This document shows, one piece after another, positions 29,362-38,487 of a stretch of 64,000 bases of DNA. The position numbers and the translations under genes were made by a program. The stretch covers positions 1 to 64,000 of the forward strand of contig CAMJQA010000005.1 of NCBI GenBank assembly GCA_946407895.1, read 5' to 3'. The notes beneath the pieces were generated by a model. It had not been told where the DNA came from, ran no database searches, and was given only the letters and a program-made list of their open reading frames with translations. Origin of the DNA: an uncultured Prevotellaceae bacterium. Lineage in GTDB: Bacteria; Bacteroidota; Bacteroidia; Bacteroidales; Bacteroidaceae. Each line of letters begins with the position of its first letter. The first letter of the stretch is position 1.

Positions 29362-30096
29362 TTATAAAGCGTCGGAGGTGTGCATGCCACTTTCTGTGGG
29401 CCTTTCATCGGGGGCGGGCAGCTGGGCTGCGGGGTCCTGTCGGGTCAACAGGCCATTGCCGCACTGATAGACGATGCCCGGGAAGTATTGGGGCCACTGC
29501 AGGTTGTGTGTGCTGATGATGATGCTTGTGTTCTGCTGGCGCCGTATCTCGTCGAGGGTAGCCAGGATAAGCTCGCCATTCTCGGTGTCCAGGTTGCCCG
29601 TCGGCTCATCGGCCAGGATGACCTTGGGATTGTTCAGCAGGGCGCGTGCTATGCTTACGCGCTGCTGTTCGCCCCCCGAGAGCTCCCAGATGTGCTTGTC
29701 TATGTGCGGCTGCAGCTTCACGATGCCAAGCACTTCCTCGATGCGTTCTTGCCTCCGGGCCTTTTTCTTCCAGTCGGTTGCGCGCAGCACGAAGTCAAGG
29801 TTCTGGCGCACCGTACGGTCGGGCAGCAGTCGGAAGTCCTGGAAGACGATGCCCAATTCGCGGCGGAGCATAGGATGCTGGCTCGTGCGGAGGTGGAGCA
29901 GGTCGTAGCCCAGTATCTGGGCCCGTTCGCCCTGGCACTTCACCTCGCCGTAGAGCGTCTTCAGCAGTGATGACTTTCCGCTGCCTACCGGGCCTACGAG
30001 ATAGACCATCTCGCCGGCTTCAACCTGGAAGCATACGTCTCCCAGAACGCGGTGCTCGCCTTGGTAAATGTCTATGTTCTGATAGTCAATCGTCAT
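29362..30096 (-). CDS. ftsE: FtsE-like ABC transporter ATP-binding protein
   Basis: [44 protein letters not shown]. Confidence 0.75.
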   Translation of the reverse strand: MTIDYQNIDIYQGEHRVLGDVCFQVEAGEMVYLVGPVGSGKSSLLKTLYGEVKCQGERAQILGYDLLHLRTSQHPMLRRELGIVFQDFRLLPDRTVRQNLDFVLRATDWKKKARRQERIEEVLGIVKLQPHIDKHIWELSGGEQQRVSIARALLNNPKVILADEPTGNLDTENGELILATLDEIRRQQNTSIIISTHNLQWPQYFPGIVYQCGNGLLTRQDPAAQLPAPDERPTESGMHTSDAL

Positions 30097-30099
30097 GTC

Positions 30100-30726
30100 T
30101 TAGTGCTTTTTCCAGCCGGGTTGATGGCGTTCCATGAGTTCGCGTGCCAAGTCCTCGATGCGCAGGCCTTTCTCGGTGAGCAGGACGATGAGGTGATACA
30201 GCATGTCGGAACCTTCATAGACGAGCCGCTCGTTGGTGCCATTGACGGCCTCGATGACCAGTTCCAGCGCTTCCTCGCCCACCTTCTGCGCCATACGGTT
30301 CAGGCCGTCGCGGAAGAGGCTGGTGGTGTAGCTGCCTTCGGGCATCTCGCGGTGGCGCTGCTCGATGAAGTCGCTCAGCTGGCTCAGGAAAAGTAGGGGG
30401 TTGGAGTCGTTCTCTTCGCCCCAGCAGGTATCGGTGCCTTTGTGGCAAGTGGGGCCGTCGGGATGAACGCGCACCAGCAGGGTATCGCCGTCGCAGTCAT
30501 TCTTGATATCGACCAGCCGTAGGTAGTTGCCGCTGGTCTCGCCCTTCGTCCACAGGCACTGCCGTGAGCGGCTCCAGAAAGTCACCAGCCCCGTCTCCAG
30601 GGTCTTCTGATAGGCCTCTTCGTTCATGTAGCCCAACATGAGCACTTGCCTGGTGTCGGCATCCTGAACGATGGCAGGAACCAGACCGTTGCATTTCTGA
30701 AAGTCTATGTTCATATCTTGTGTCAT
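30100..30726 (-). CDS. hisI: Bifunctional phosphoribosyl-AMP cyclohydrolase / phosphoribosyl-ATP diphosphatase
   Basis: [52 protein letters not shown]; start may be 30714. Confidence 0.92.
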   Translation of the reverse strand: MTQDMNIDFQKCNGLVPAIVQDADTRQVLMLGYMNEEAYQKTLETGLVTFWSRSRQCLWTKGETSGNYLRLVDIKNDCDGDTLLVRVHPDGPTCHKGTDTCWGEENDSNPLLFLSQLSDFIEQRHREMPEGSYTTSLFRDGLNRMAQKVGEEALELVIEAVNGTNERLVYEGSDMLYHLIVLLTEKGLRIEDLARELMERHQPGWKKH

Positions 30727-30756
30727 GAGTTATATCTTTGTATTCACGTATTTCTC

Positions 30757-31512
30757 TTATAGCCTGATGTTTATATCATCATTTCTTAAGTATGTCTTCA
30801 GATCTTTGATACCTATTTCGCCAAAGTGGAAAACGCTGGCTGCCAGTGCGGCATCGGCCTGTCCCAGGGTGAAGGCATCGCGGAAGTGGGACATCTGGCC
30901 GGCACCGCCCGAGGCAATGACTGGGATGGTGAGCGAGGTGGCCAGTCGGGCCAGTGCCTCGCAGGCAAAACCTGTCTTCACGCCATCGTGATTCATGCTT
31001 GTGAAGAGTATTTCGCCGGCGCCCCGGTCGTTGGCTTCGCGGGCCCACTCGAAGAGGCCGCGCTGGGTGGGAACCCGTCCGCCGTTCAGGTAGCAGGTCC
31101 ATCCCGCTTCGTCCAGTCGGGCATCGATGGCTACCACGCAGACCTGGCTGCCGAAGTGGCGTACGATTTCATCTATCAGCCCAGGTCGTCGGAGGGCGGC
31201 GCTGTTCACACTCACCTTGTCGGCTCCGGCTGCCAGCAGGCGCTCGACATCGGAAAGCTCGCTGATGCCTCCGCCAACGGTGAAGGGGATGCTTATCTCG
31301 GCCGCTACGCGCTGCACTATCTGTGCAAAGGTCTTCCGACCCTCGTGGCTTGCGGTGATGTCCAGGAAGACCAGTTCGTCGGCTCCCTGTTCGCTATAGG
31401 CCCGGCCCAGCTCCACCGGGTCGCCGGCGTGCCGCAGGTTCAGGAAGTTGGTTCCCTTCACGGTCTGCCCGTCCTTGACATCCAGGCAGGGTATGATTCG
31501 TTTTGCTAACAT
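30757..31512 (-). CDS. hisF: Imidazole glycerol phosphate synthase subunit HisF
   Basis: [50 protein letters not shown]. Confidence 0.95.
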   Translation of the reverse strand: MLAKRIIPCLDVKDGQTVKGTNFLNLRHAGDPVELGRAYSEQGADELVFLDITASHEGRKTFAQIVQRVAAEISIPFTVGGGISELSDVERLLAAGADKVSVNSAALRRPGLIDEIVRHFGSQVCVVAIDARLDEAGWTCYLNGGRVPTQRGLFEWAREANDRGAGEILFTSMNHDGVKTGFACEALARLATSLTIPVIASGGAGQMSHFRDAFTLGQADAALAASVFHFGEIGIKDLKTYLRNDDINIRL

Positions 31513-31515
31513 GTC

Positions 31516-32250
31516 TCAGTTCTTTTGTGTCCGTTCCAGCAGTTCCTCCAGGTCGATTCGTCCCTCGTAGATGGCCTTCCCGAAGACAACAGCGGGGATG
31601 CCGGCCTCCTGGAGGTCGATGATGTCTTCGAGGCAGCTTACACCGCCCGAGGCTATGAGATAGCACTGCGGATGGGCCTGCATCACATTGCGGTAGAGGT
31701 CAGTGGCAGGGCCGCCCAGCGTGCCGTCCCGGCTGATTTCCGTGCATAGCACATAGCGTGTACCGGCCTTGATGTAGCGTTCGAGGAAGTCGGGTAATGA
31801 CTCGTGGCTGTCTTCGAGCCACCCGTTTATGCTCACCTTGCCCTGCCGGACGTCGGCTCCCAGTATCATGCGCTCGGGGCCGTATTGTTCCAGCCACTGC
31901 ATGAAGAGCTCGGGCTTCGTCACTGCAATGCTGCCGGCCGTTACCATTGCAGCACCCGCCTCAAGCACCTGCCGGATATCTTCGTCGGTCTTCACGCCGC
32001 CGCCGAAATCTACGGTCAGGCTGGTCTGCTCGCAAATGCGCCTGAGAACCGGCAGGTTCACTACATGACGGCTCTTGGCACCGTCAAGATCTACCAGGTG
32101 AAGGCGCTTGAAGCCCAGCTTCTCGAAGCGGAGAGCCATCTTAACCGGGTCGTCGGCATAGACTTTCTGTGAGGCGTAGTCGCCCTTCGTCAGCCGGACG
32201 CACTTGCCGTCGATGAGGTCTATTGCGGGTATGAGCTCAATGGGTTTCAT
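31516..32250 (-). CDS. hisA: Phosphoribosylformimino-5-aminoimidazole carboxamide ribotide isomerase
   Basis: IELIPAIDLIDGKCVRLTKGDY; overlaps hisH by 4 bp. Confidence 0.95.
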   Translation of the reverse strand: MKPIELIPAIDLIDGKCVRLTKGDYASQKVYADDPVKMALRFEKLGFKRLHLVDLDGAKSRHVVNLPVLRRICEQTSLTVDFGGGVKTDEDIRQVLEAGAAMVTAGSIAVTKPELFMQWLEQYGPERMILGADVRQGKVSINGWLEDSHESLPDFLERYIKAGTRYVLCTEISRDGTLGGPATDLYRNVMQAHPQCYLIASGGVSCLEDIIDLQEAGIPAVVFGKAIYEGRIDLEELLERTQKN

Positions 32251-32837
32251 AGTTCCAGGAAGTTACGTAGTATGCGCTCGCCCACGCTGCCGCTCTTCTC
32301 GGGGTGGAACTGCGTGGCATAGAAGTTGTCGCGATGCAGGGCCGCGCTGAAGGGCTGTATGTATTGCGTCTCGGCTGCCGTCCAAGGGCAGACAGGTACG
32401 TAGAAGCTGTGTACGAAATACACGAATTCGCCACCCTGAAAACCCCGGAAGAGTGGGGTGGCAGGCCGTTCCAGCTGATTCCATCCCATGTGTGGCACCT
32501 TGTCCTGGGGCGCTTGAGGGCGAAAGCGGAGCACGGGCACGTCAAAGATGCCCAGGCAATCGACGTTGCCTTCTTCGCTGTGGCTGCACATCAGTTGTTG
32601 TCCGATGCAGATGCCCAGCACGGGCTGGCGCAGTTCCCTGATGAGGCGGTCCAGTCCGCGTTCCCTTAGGTAGGCCATAGCGTTGCTGGCTTCCCCCTGT
32701 CCCGGAAATATGACGCGGTCGGCTTCCGTCAGGGTCTTGGCATCGTCTGTCAGCACGGCTTCTACGCCCAATCGCTGCAGGGCGTGGAGGACGGAATAGA
32801 TATTACCGGCATTATATTTGACTACGGCTACATTCAT
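32247..32837 (-). CDS. hisH: Imidazole glycerol phosphate synthase subunit HisH (glutamine amidotransferase)
   Basis: YNAGNIYSVLHAL, VLGICIGQQLMCSHSEE, HPEKSG. Confidence 0.93.
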   Translation of the reverse strand: MNVAVVKYNAGNIYSVLHALQRLGVEAVLTDDAKTLTEADRVIFPGQGEASNAMAYLRERGLDRLIRELRQPVLGICIGQQLMCSHSEEGNVDCLGIFDVPVLRFRPQAPQDKVPHMGWNQLERPATPLFRGFQGGEFVYFVHSFYVPVCPWTAAETQYIQPFSAALHRDNFYATQFHPEKSGSVGERILRNFLEL

Positions 32838-32858
32838 CTTTTTACACTTTTCGGGGTG

Positions 32859-32889
32859 CAAAGGTACGAATAAGCGAGCGATAAGCAAA
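32859..32889 (-). promoter_or_regulatory. Promoter of the his operon: TTTG-19 bp-TACCTTTG on the minus strand
   Basis: CAAAGGTA (32859-32866) and CAAA (32886-32889) on + strand; spacer contains CGCTCGCTTATTCG as in greA. Confidence 0.6.
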
Positions 32890-33040
32890 ATAAATCATAA
32901 AATTTATTTTCTTATCCGAGCGAGAGTATCTTCGACCAAAGGTCAAAGGTGCGATTAAGCGAGCGAAATACCAAATAAATTTGAGTTTATCCGAGCGAGA
33001 GTATCTTCAACCAAAGGTTAAAGGTACGAATAAGCGAGCG
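32860..33040. repeat. Three imperfect direct copies of AAAGGTRCGAWTAAGCGAGCGA... (starts 32860, 32945, 33020)
   Basis: Shared AAAGGT.CGA.TAAGCGAGCG and TTATCCGAGCGAGAGTATCTTC.ACCAAAGGT. Confidence 0.9.
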
Positions 33041-33043
33041 ATG

Positions 33044-34531
33044 CTACCTGTCCTGCCTCTTCAGTACGATACGGTGGTCAATGCAGGCGGGGAGCTCCTC
33101 TTCGTAGTGTGAAACCATGACCAGCGTCTTGTGTCTGCGGCGGCAGAAAGCCTCGATGATGTCCTTTACCCGGCAGCGCTGCTTTTCGTCAAGGCCATGA
33201 AGAGGCTCGTCCAGGATCAACAACTCGGGGTCTTTTACAAAGGCGCGGGCCAGGAGGCAGAGGCGTTGCTCGCCGCTACTGAGCCGCAGGAAGGTGCGGT
33301 CGGCCAGCGATTCTATGCCCATCACCCTCATCCAGCCCAGGAATACGGCCCGCTGTTCGGGACGTGGCCGCTGGTAGAGTCCCACCGAGTCATGAAGTCC
33401 GCTGGCTACGATGTCGATGGCCGGGAGGTCGCGCATGTAAGCCCTGTGCATCTCGGGACTGACGTATCCAATATGGCGCTTTATTTCCCAGATACTCTCG
33501 CCCGATCCGCGGCGGTGCCCGAAGAGTGCGATGTCGCAGGCGTATGCCTGTGGATTGTCTGCACATACCAGGCTGAGCAGCGTACTCTTCCCGGAGCCGT
33601 TCTGGCCTGTCAGTGCCCAGCGCTCTCCTTCGTGAACGCTCCAGCTGAGGTCGTCCAGGATGGTACGTTGTCCGTAGCGGATGCTGACGTGACTGAAGTT
33701 CAGTATCTCGCCCCCTTCCTTGGGGTAGAAACTTTCGGCGGTAATGTTGTGCTGTGGCAGGCTGTTTATCCACTCCTCTTCCTCGGCGGGCAGGCCAGTC
33801 GGGCATTCCTCTGCTTGGCTTAAAAATGACTGGCGTGTCTGTTTCGGCATAAGGCGGAGTCCCCGTACGGGCAGAATGTGGGTGATGAAGGCGGGAATCT
33901 CTTCGCGCCGGCTCAGCACCAGTATGACTTGCAGTCCCGTCCGGCTGATGAGCTCTTCCAGCAAGTCTTTGAGCTGTTGGCGAGTTGGCGCATCCAGGCC
34001 AATGAAGGGGTTGTCCAGTATCAGAGCCCTCGGTTCGCCCATCAGGGCGCGGGTCAGTTGGAACTTGCGCAGCTCGCCGCTGCTCAGGGTAATGATGTAT
34101 TTGTCGAGCAGGTTTTCCAGGTGGAAAAGTCTTACCAGCTTATCGACCGCATCCTTCTTCTCCTGCGTAGTTCCATGCCATGGTGTTTTCCTGAGCAGGT
34201 CGGCCACGGTGGGCGTCTGCTCGTCTATGTCGTGCTGGTTCCATCGCTGCTGATAGTAGTAGGTGCCGTCGCTCTCACCGTATGAGTCGCGGAAGGATAT
34301 GTAGCGCAGGTTATCGCTGACGAGCCGGTGATCGCCCGGGCCGAAGTCGTACTGCACTTCGTTCATCAGCAGGGGGTAGTGGCCGGTCAGGATTTCTACC
34401 AGGCGGCTCTTTCCGGCGGCGTTGTCGCCTATGATGGCCACCTGCTCGCCCGGCAGGATTTCCAAGTTGACGGGTTCTGCCATTCGCCAGTCGGGGTGTC
34501 GGGTTATGCCGTTTTCTATCTTAATGTGCAT
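33044..34531 (-). CDS. ABC transporter ATP-binding protein with two ATPase domains (ModF/PhrA-like)
   Basis: Two Walker A motifs (GDNAAGKSRLVEIL, GQNGSGKSTLLSLV) and two signature/Walker B regions; no TM segment. Confidence 0.8.
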   Translation of the reverse strand: MHIKIENGITRHPDWRMAEPVNLEILPGEQVAIIGDNAAGKSRLVEILTGHYPLLMNEVQYDFGPGDHRLVSDNLRYISFRDSYGESDGTYYYQQRWNQHDIDEQTPTVADLLRKTPWHGTTQEKKDAVDKLVRLFHLENLLDKYIITLSSGELRKFQLTRALMGEPRALILDNPFIGLDAPTRQQLKDLLEELISRTGLQVILVLSRREEIPAFITHILPVRGLRLMPKQTRQSFLSQAEECPTGLPAEEEEWINSLPQHNITAESFYPKEGGEILNFSHVSIRYGQRTILDDLSWSVHEGERWALTGQNGSGKSTLLSLVCADNPQAYACDIALFGHRRGSGESIWEIKRHIGYVSPEMHRAYMRDLPAIDIVASGLHDSVGLYQRPRPEQRAVFLGWMRVMGIESLADRTFLRLSSGEQRLCLLARAFVKDPELLILDEPLHGLDEKQRCRVKDIIEAFCRRRHKTLVMVSHYEEELPACIDHRIVLKRQDR

Positions 34532-34593
34532 GGGATGTGGACTTAATGGGGGACATAAATGGGAACTTGATGGGGTGGGGGATGGGGAGGGCT

Positions 34594-35169
34594 CTAACCC
34601 TTTTTGGGGGGCCTGCCTTCGTTTATCCGGTCGCTGTTCTTCCTTGCGAAGTCTTTCCAGCTGGAATACTTGTGGTCAGTCTCTGGGCGACCCATTTGCA
34701 GATAGTGGCAATAGGCTGCACCCAATGCGTCTGTGGCATCCAGGTAGCGGCCCATTTCCTCGGCGTTAAGCTTCAGCATGCGGCGCAGCATGTCGGCCAC
34801 CTGCTCCTTGCTGGCATTGCCGTTTCCGGTGATGGCCATCTTTATTTTCATAGGGGCATATTCGGTGATGGGTACCTGCCGGCTGATGGCTGCAGCCATC
34901 GCTACCCCTTGGGCGCGTCCCAGCTTCAGCATGCTCTGCACATTCTTTCCGAAGAAGGGGGCTTCGATGGCCAGTTCGTCGGGCAGGTAGGCCTGTATGA
35001 TACCGCTCACGCGCTCGAAGATATGGCCCAGTTTCAGGTAGTGGTCGGCATACCGGCGCAGGTCGATGACGCCCAGGGCTATCATCTCGGCCTGCCGTCC
35101 GCTGACGCGAAGCACACCGTAGCCCATCAGGTTGGTACCTGGGTCTATGCCCAAAATCACTTTCTCCAT
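34594..35169 (-). CDS. ruvC: Crossover junction endodeoxyribonuclease RuvC
   Basis: [60 protein letters not shown]. Confidence 0.93.
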   Translation of the reverse strand: MEKVILGIDPGTNLMGYGVLRVSGRQAEMIALGVIDLRRYADHYLKLGHIFERVSGIIQAYLPDELAIEAPFFGKNVQSMLKLGRAQGVAMAAAISRQVPITEYAPMKIKMAITGNGNASKEQVADMLRRMLKLNAEEMGRYLDATDALGAAYCHYLQMGRPETDHKYSSWKDFARKNSDRINEGRPPKKG

Positions 35170-35201
35170 TACTTCACTCTTTGACTCTTTTTTTTACTCT
35201 G

Positions 35202-35510
35202 TCAGACCTCCTCCATCAGGGTGCTGAATCCGACTATGCGGTTGTCGAAGACACGCTTCATCTCCTCGGCCAGTGATTCTCCCTGGCGTAGAAGCCACTT
35301 GTGCAGAATGGCACTGCTGGGCACAGAGAACTGCAGGGAGAAACACTCCGTCTTCTCATCGTGATGGCTCAGCACGCGCAGCAGTCGCGGCTCGTCGAGT
35401 ACGCCGTCCTGCTCAATGGCAGGCAGCATCGTCTGCTGTACCCAGATGACGAAGTTGCGGGCATCGGGCACGGGCATCGAATAGGTGGTGTTGAATATCA
35501 ATTTCTTCAT
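35202..35510 (-). CDS. DUF4286-like small protein
   Basis: MKKLIFNTTYSMPVPDARNFVIWVQQTMLPAI; position next to ruvC. Confidence 0.65.
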   Translation of the reverse strand: MKKLIFNTTYSMPVPDARNFVIWVQQTMLPAIEQDGVLDEPRLLRVLSHHDEKTECFSLQFSVPSSAILHKWLLRQGESLAEEMKRVFDNRIVGFSTLMEEV

Positions 35511-35518
35511 TTCGGGGG

Positions 35519-35549
35519 CAAAGTTACGATTAAGCGAGCGATAAGCAAA
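35519..35549 (-). promoter_or_regulatory. Promoter TTTG-19 bp-TAACTTTG (minus strand) for the DUF4286-like gene
   Basis: CAAAGTTA 35519-35526 and CAAA 35546-35549; spacer CGCTCGCTTAATCG. Confidence 0.55.
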
Positions 35550-35674
35550 ATAAAAGGCATTTTAATTTTGCTAATCCGAGCGGAAGTACCTTCGGCAAGG
35601 CCAGAGGGGCGAAAAAAAGGTGGTAATTCACACTTTTTATACCTTATAATATGTCTTATTCCAAAAATAATCCT

Positions 35675-35682
35675 TAACTTTG
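35675..35682 (+). promoter_or_regulatory. -7 element TAACTTTG upstream of the DUF1573 gene
   Basis: TAnnTTTG, 36 bp before the ATG. Confidence 0.45.
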
Positions 35683-35717
35683 CCCCCGAATTCATAGTAA
35701 AACAAGAAAAAAACGTT

Positions 35718-36155
35718 ATGAAGAAACTTTTTATCCTTTGTCTGACCGCAGCCCTCTCGATGGGTGTTCATGCTCAGGTTCAGACGCAGAAAGTAAATGT
35801 GAGTGAGGTTAAGCCTACTGCCGATTCAAAAGCCGACAAGTTTGCCGAGATAAAGTTTGATACCCTGCGCCACAACTTCGGCAAGTTCAGCAAGGAGGAA
35901 CCCATTGTGGAGTGCAGCTTTGCTTTTACCAATACCGGTACGGCTCCACTTGTCATTCACCAGGCCTTTGCCAGCTGTGGTTGCACCGTGCCCAAGTTTA
36001 CCAAGGAACCCATCAAGCCCGGTGAGCGCGGCGTTATCGATGTAACGTACAACGGCAAGGACAAGTTCCCCGGTCACTTCCAGAAGACGGTGACAATACG
36101 CTCCAATGCGCAGACCGAGGTCGTACGCCTCGTCATTGAGGGGACGATGGAGTAG
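35718..36155 (+). CDS. DUF1573-family exported protein
   Basis: Signal peptide; IKFDTLRHNFGKFSKEEPIVECSFAFTNTGTAPLVIHQAFASCGCTVPKFTKEPIKPGERGVIDVTYN. Confidence 0.85.
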   Translation: MKKLFILCLTAALSMGVHAQVQTQKVNVSEVKPTADSKADKFAEIKFDTLRHNFGKFSKEEPIVECSFAFTNTGTAPLVIHQAFASCGCTVPKFTKEPIKPGERGVIDVTYNGKDKFPGHFQKTVTIRSNAQTEVVRLVIEGTME

Positions 36156-36196
36156 TCCCCCCAGCCCGTCACCGTTTTTCAGTTAACCTTAACCTT

Positions 36197-38302
36197 ATGT
36201 TCAGTAGAAAATCCGTTCAGAGGCTGGCCTCGGTGGCAGCCCTCTGCCTTTGTACCCTGGGAGCCTCGGCTGCCGGGGAAAAAACGTCTGTATCGAAAGG
36301 TGATACCATCTGGTGCGTAGCTTCTCGCCAGAACGACCTGGCCCGGCTGCTCGAGAGCGAGGGCTTCGTGCTTGTTCGCGGCGGGAATAACCTTACGGCC
36401 CTCTTCCTGGCACCACAGGGCGCACCCGTTCTCCTGCTCGGCAACGGTTCCACCGAGCCCGTTCAACTGTCGGAGGAGGAGGTCAAGCTGATAGAGCGCA
36501 AGGGCTTGCGCGTCTATGCCGACTATACGGCAATGCCAGGACAGGAAGTGCAGTTGCGCGGAGTGGGATGGGAGCGAGTTGTCGTTACCGAAAAGATGGG
36601 TCAGACGCTCAAGCCCATGGACCTGCTCTCCATCAATCGTGCCCGCTTCATCCCCGTCAAGGGCGTACGGCCTTCTATGGTCATTGCCCGGGTGGCAGGC
36701 TTCGACGATGCCGTCTTTGGTTTGACAGACACGCAGACCTTCCCCCTGGTGGACCATCCCAGGCGTAATATCTGCATCTCAACGGCCTGCCTGAGCGATT
36801 TCTCCCGCCTGCGTCTTATGCCCGAGAACCGGTGGCAGGCCTTCTGGGAGGCACAGCTTAGCGACCTTCTGCGCCGCGAGGTACATTTCGGCTCCTGGCC
36901 CACACGGGTTACGCCCGCCTATACCGCTTCGGAGCAACTGCCCGATACGGCCAGGATACATGCCGTACGGAAGGGCGTAGATTGGTTCTGGGCCGGCCAC
37001 TTACTGGTGCACCCCTCATGGAAGCCCGCCTACCTCGATAAGTATCAGGTCATCGATCCTCCTGTGGGACCCGAACTGCCTGCCGATGCCCAAACCGGAG
37101 ACGGCAGCCTGGGCATACTGGAGGGGCACTGCTCGGCCATTGATGCCGACGGGCACCAGGCCTATCGCTACAGCCTGCGCACCGATGTGCACGGCGAATC
37201 GGCTATGGCCCTGGCCCTGGCCGCCAAACTGCTGGGACAGGAAAAGTACGCGCAGACGGCCCACCGACTGGTGGAGGTGGCTATAAAGGAAGGAATCGCC
37301 GGGCCTCGCAACGACCCTAATAACCCTGCCTATGGCCTTGTCTCCTGGGGCTTCTCGAACGACTATCTGCGCAGTGTCTATTATGGCGACGACAATGCCC
37401 GCTTCCTGCTGGGCGCCCTGCTGGCAGTCCGTCTGCTGGGCGAGCACCAATGGGACGATCAGCTGCGCCGGGCCATAGATGCCAACTTCCAGACTACCAG
37501 TGAGGATGGCTTCCGGGGGCCCAGGCTCGAGCATGCCGATGTCGAGAAGAACGGGCGGGAGTTCTACCAGAAACGTCACCTCTTCAATCCCCATCCCCAC
37601 TACGAGAGCTGGATGTGGGCCGTCTATCTCTGGCTATACGGCCAGACGGGCGAGAAGGCCTATCTGGACCTGGCCGAGAAGGGTATCTCCAAGACGATGG
37701 CTGTCTATCCCGACGGGCTTCGCTGGACCAATGGCCTGCAGCAGGAGCGAGGACGCTTGGTATTGCCCCTGGCCTGGCTGTATCGCGTATCTCCCACCGA
37801 CGAGCACCGCCAGTGGCTGGACCGTGTAGTAAACGACCTGAAGGCCAACCAGGTGCCCTGCGGAGCTATCCGCGAGGAACTGGGTGACCCCTCGAAGGGT
37901 GACTTCGGCGGTCCCCGCAATAATCAGGAGTACGGTGGCAACGAGGCGCCGCTCATCTTCCATAATGGCGACCCCGTGGCCGATATGCTCTATACTTCCA
38001 ACTTTGCCTTCTTCGGGCTGAACGAGGCGGCCCGGGCTACAGGCGACCCTGCCATAGCCGAGATGACCAGGCGCCTGGGCGACTTCCTGGTGCGCATACA
38101 AGCCTGTAGCACAGAGTGCCCGGGTGTGGATGGGGCTTGGTACCGTGCCTTCAACTATCGCGACTGGAACTGGTGGGCCTCCAATTCCGATGCCGGATGG
38201 GGCAACCTCAGTACCCTGACGGGCTGGATACAGAGCTGGATTGTAGGTACCCTGGCCATGATGCAGATGAATACTTCATACTGGGAGCTTACCGAGCAGT
38301 GA
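36197..38302 (+). CDS. Secreted protein, probable alpha/alpha-toroid (carbohydrate-active-like), function unknown
   Basis: Signal peptide; helical repeats in C-terminal half; no definite family motif recognised. Confidence 0.45.
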   Translation: MFSRKSVQRLASVAALCLCTLGASAAGEKTSVSKGDTIWCVASRQNDLARLLESEGFVLVRGGNNLTALFLAPQGAPVLLLGNGSTEPVQLSEEEVKLIERKGLRVYADYTAMPGQEVQLRGVGWERVVVTEKMGQTLKPMDLLSINRARFIPVKGVRPSMVIARVAGFDDAVFGLTDTQTFPLVDHPRRNICISTACLSDFSRLRLMPENRWQAFWEAQLSDLLRREVHFGSWPTRVTPAYTASEQLPDTARIHAVRKGVDWFWAGHLLVHPSWKPAYLDKYQVIDPPVGPELPADAQTGDGSLGILEGHCSAIDADGHQAYRYSLRTDVHGESAMALALAAKLLGQEKYAQTAHRLVEVAIKEGIAGPRNDPNNPAYGLVSWGFSNDYLRSVYYGDDNARFLLGALLAVRLLGEHQWDDQLRRAIDANFQTTSEDGFRGPRLEHADVEKNGREFYQKRHLFNPHPHYESWMWAVYLWLYGQTGEKAYLDLAEKGISKTMAVYPDGLRWTNGLQQERGRLVLPLAWLYRVSPTDEHRQWLDRVVNDLKANQVPCGAIREELGDPSKGDFGGPRNNQEYGGNEAPLIFHNGDPVADMLYTSNFAFFGLNEAARATGDPAIAEMTRRLGDFLVRIQACSTECPGVDGAWYRAFNYRDWNWWASNSDAGWGNLSTLTGWIQSWIVGTLAMMQMNTSYWELTEQ

Positions 38303-38443
38303 GTGCAGACTCAAAACTTGTTTGAAGTCTGCCGAGTCGCGAGGTAAGAAGGCTGAAAGTCAACTTATCAAGCAGTGAGCGCAGACTCAAAACTTGTTTG
38401 AAGTCTGCCGAGTCGTGAGGTAAGAAGGCAGAAAGTCAGTTTA
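38295..38443. repeat. Two tandem copies of a ~76-bp hairpin unit (AGCAGYGAGYGCAGACTCAAAACTTGTTTGAAGTCTGCCGAGTCGYGAGGTAAGAAGG...)
   Basis: Copies begin at 38295 and 38371; stop codon of the upstream CDS lies inside copy 1. Confidence 0.95.
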
Positions 38444-38487
38444 CGCATTAAGGGAAACGGAGCAAGAGCGGCACCGGTTACAGAAAA

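Noticed and set aside
33044-34531. Double-ATPase ABC protein as a defence or antibiotic-resistance (ABC-F) factor
   Set aside because: Domain order and sequence look closer to ModF/PhrA-type proteins and there is no clear ABC-F linker, so kept as a generic ATP-binding protein.
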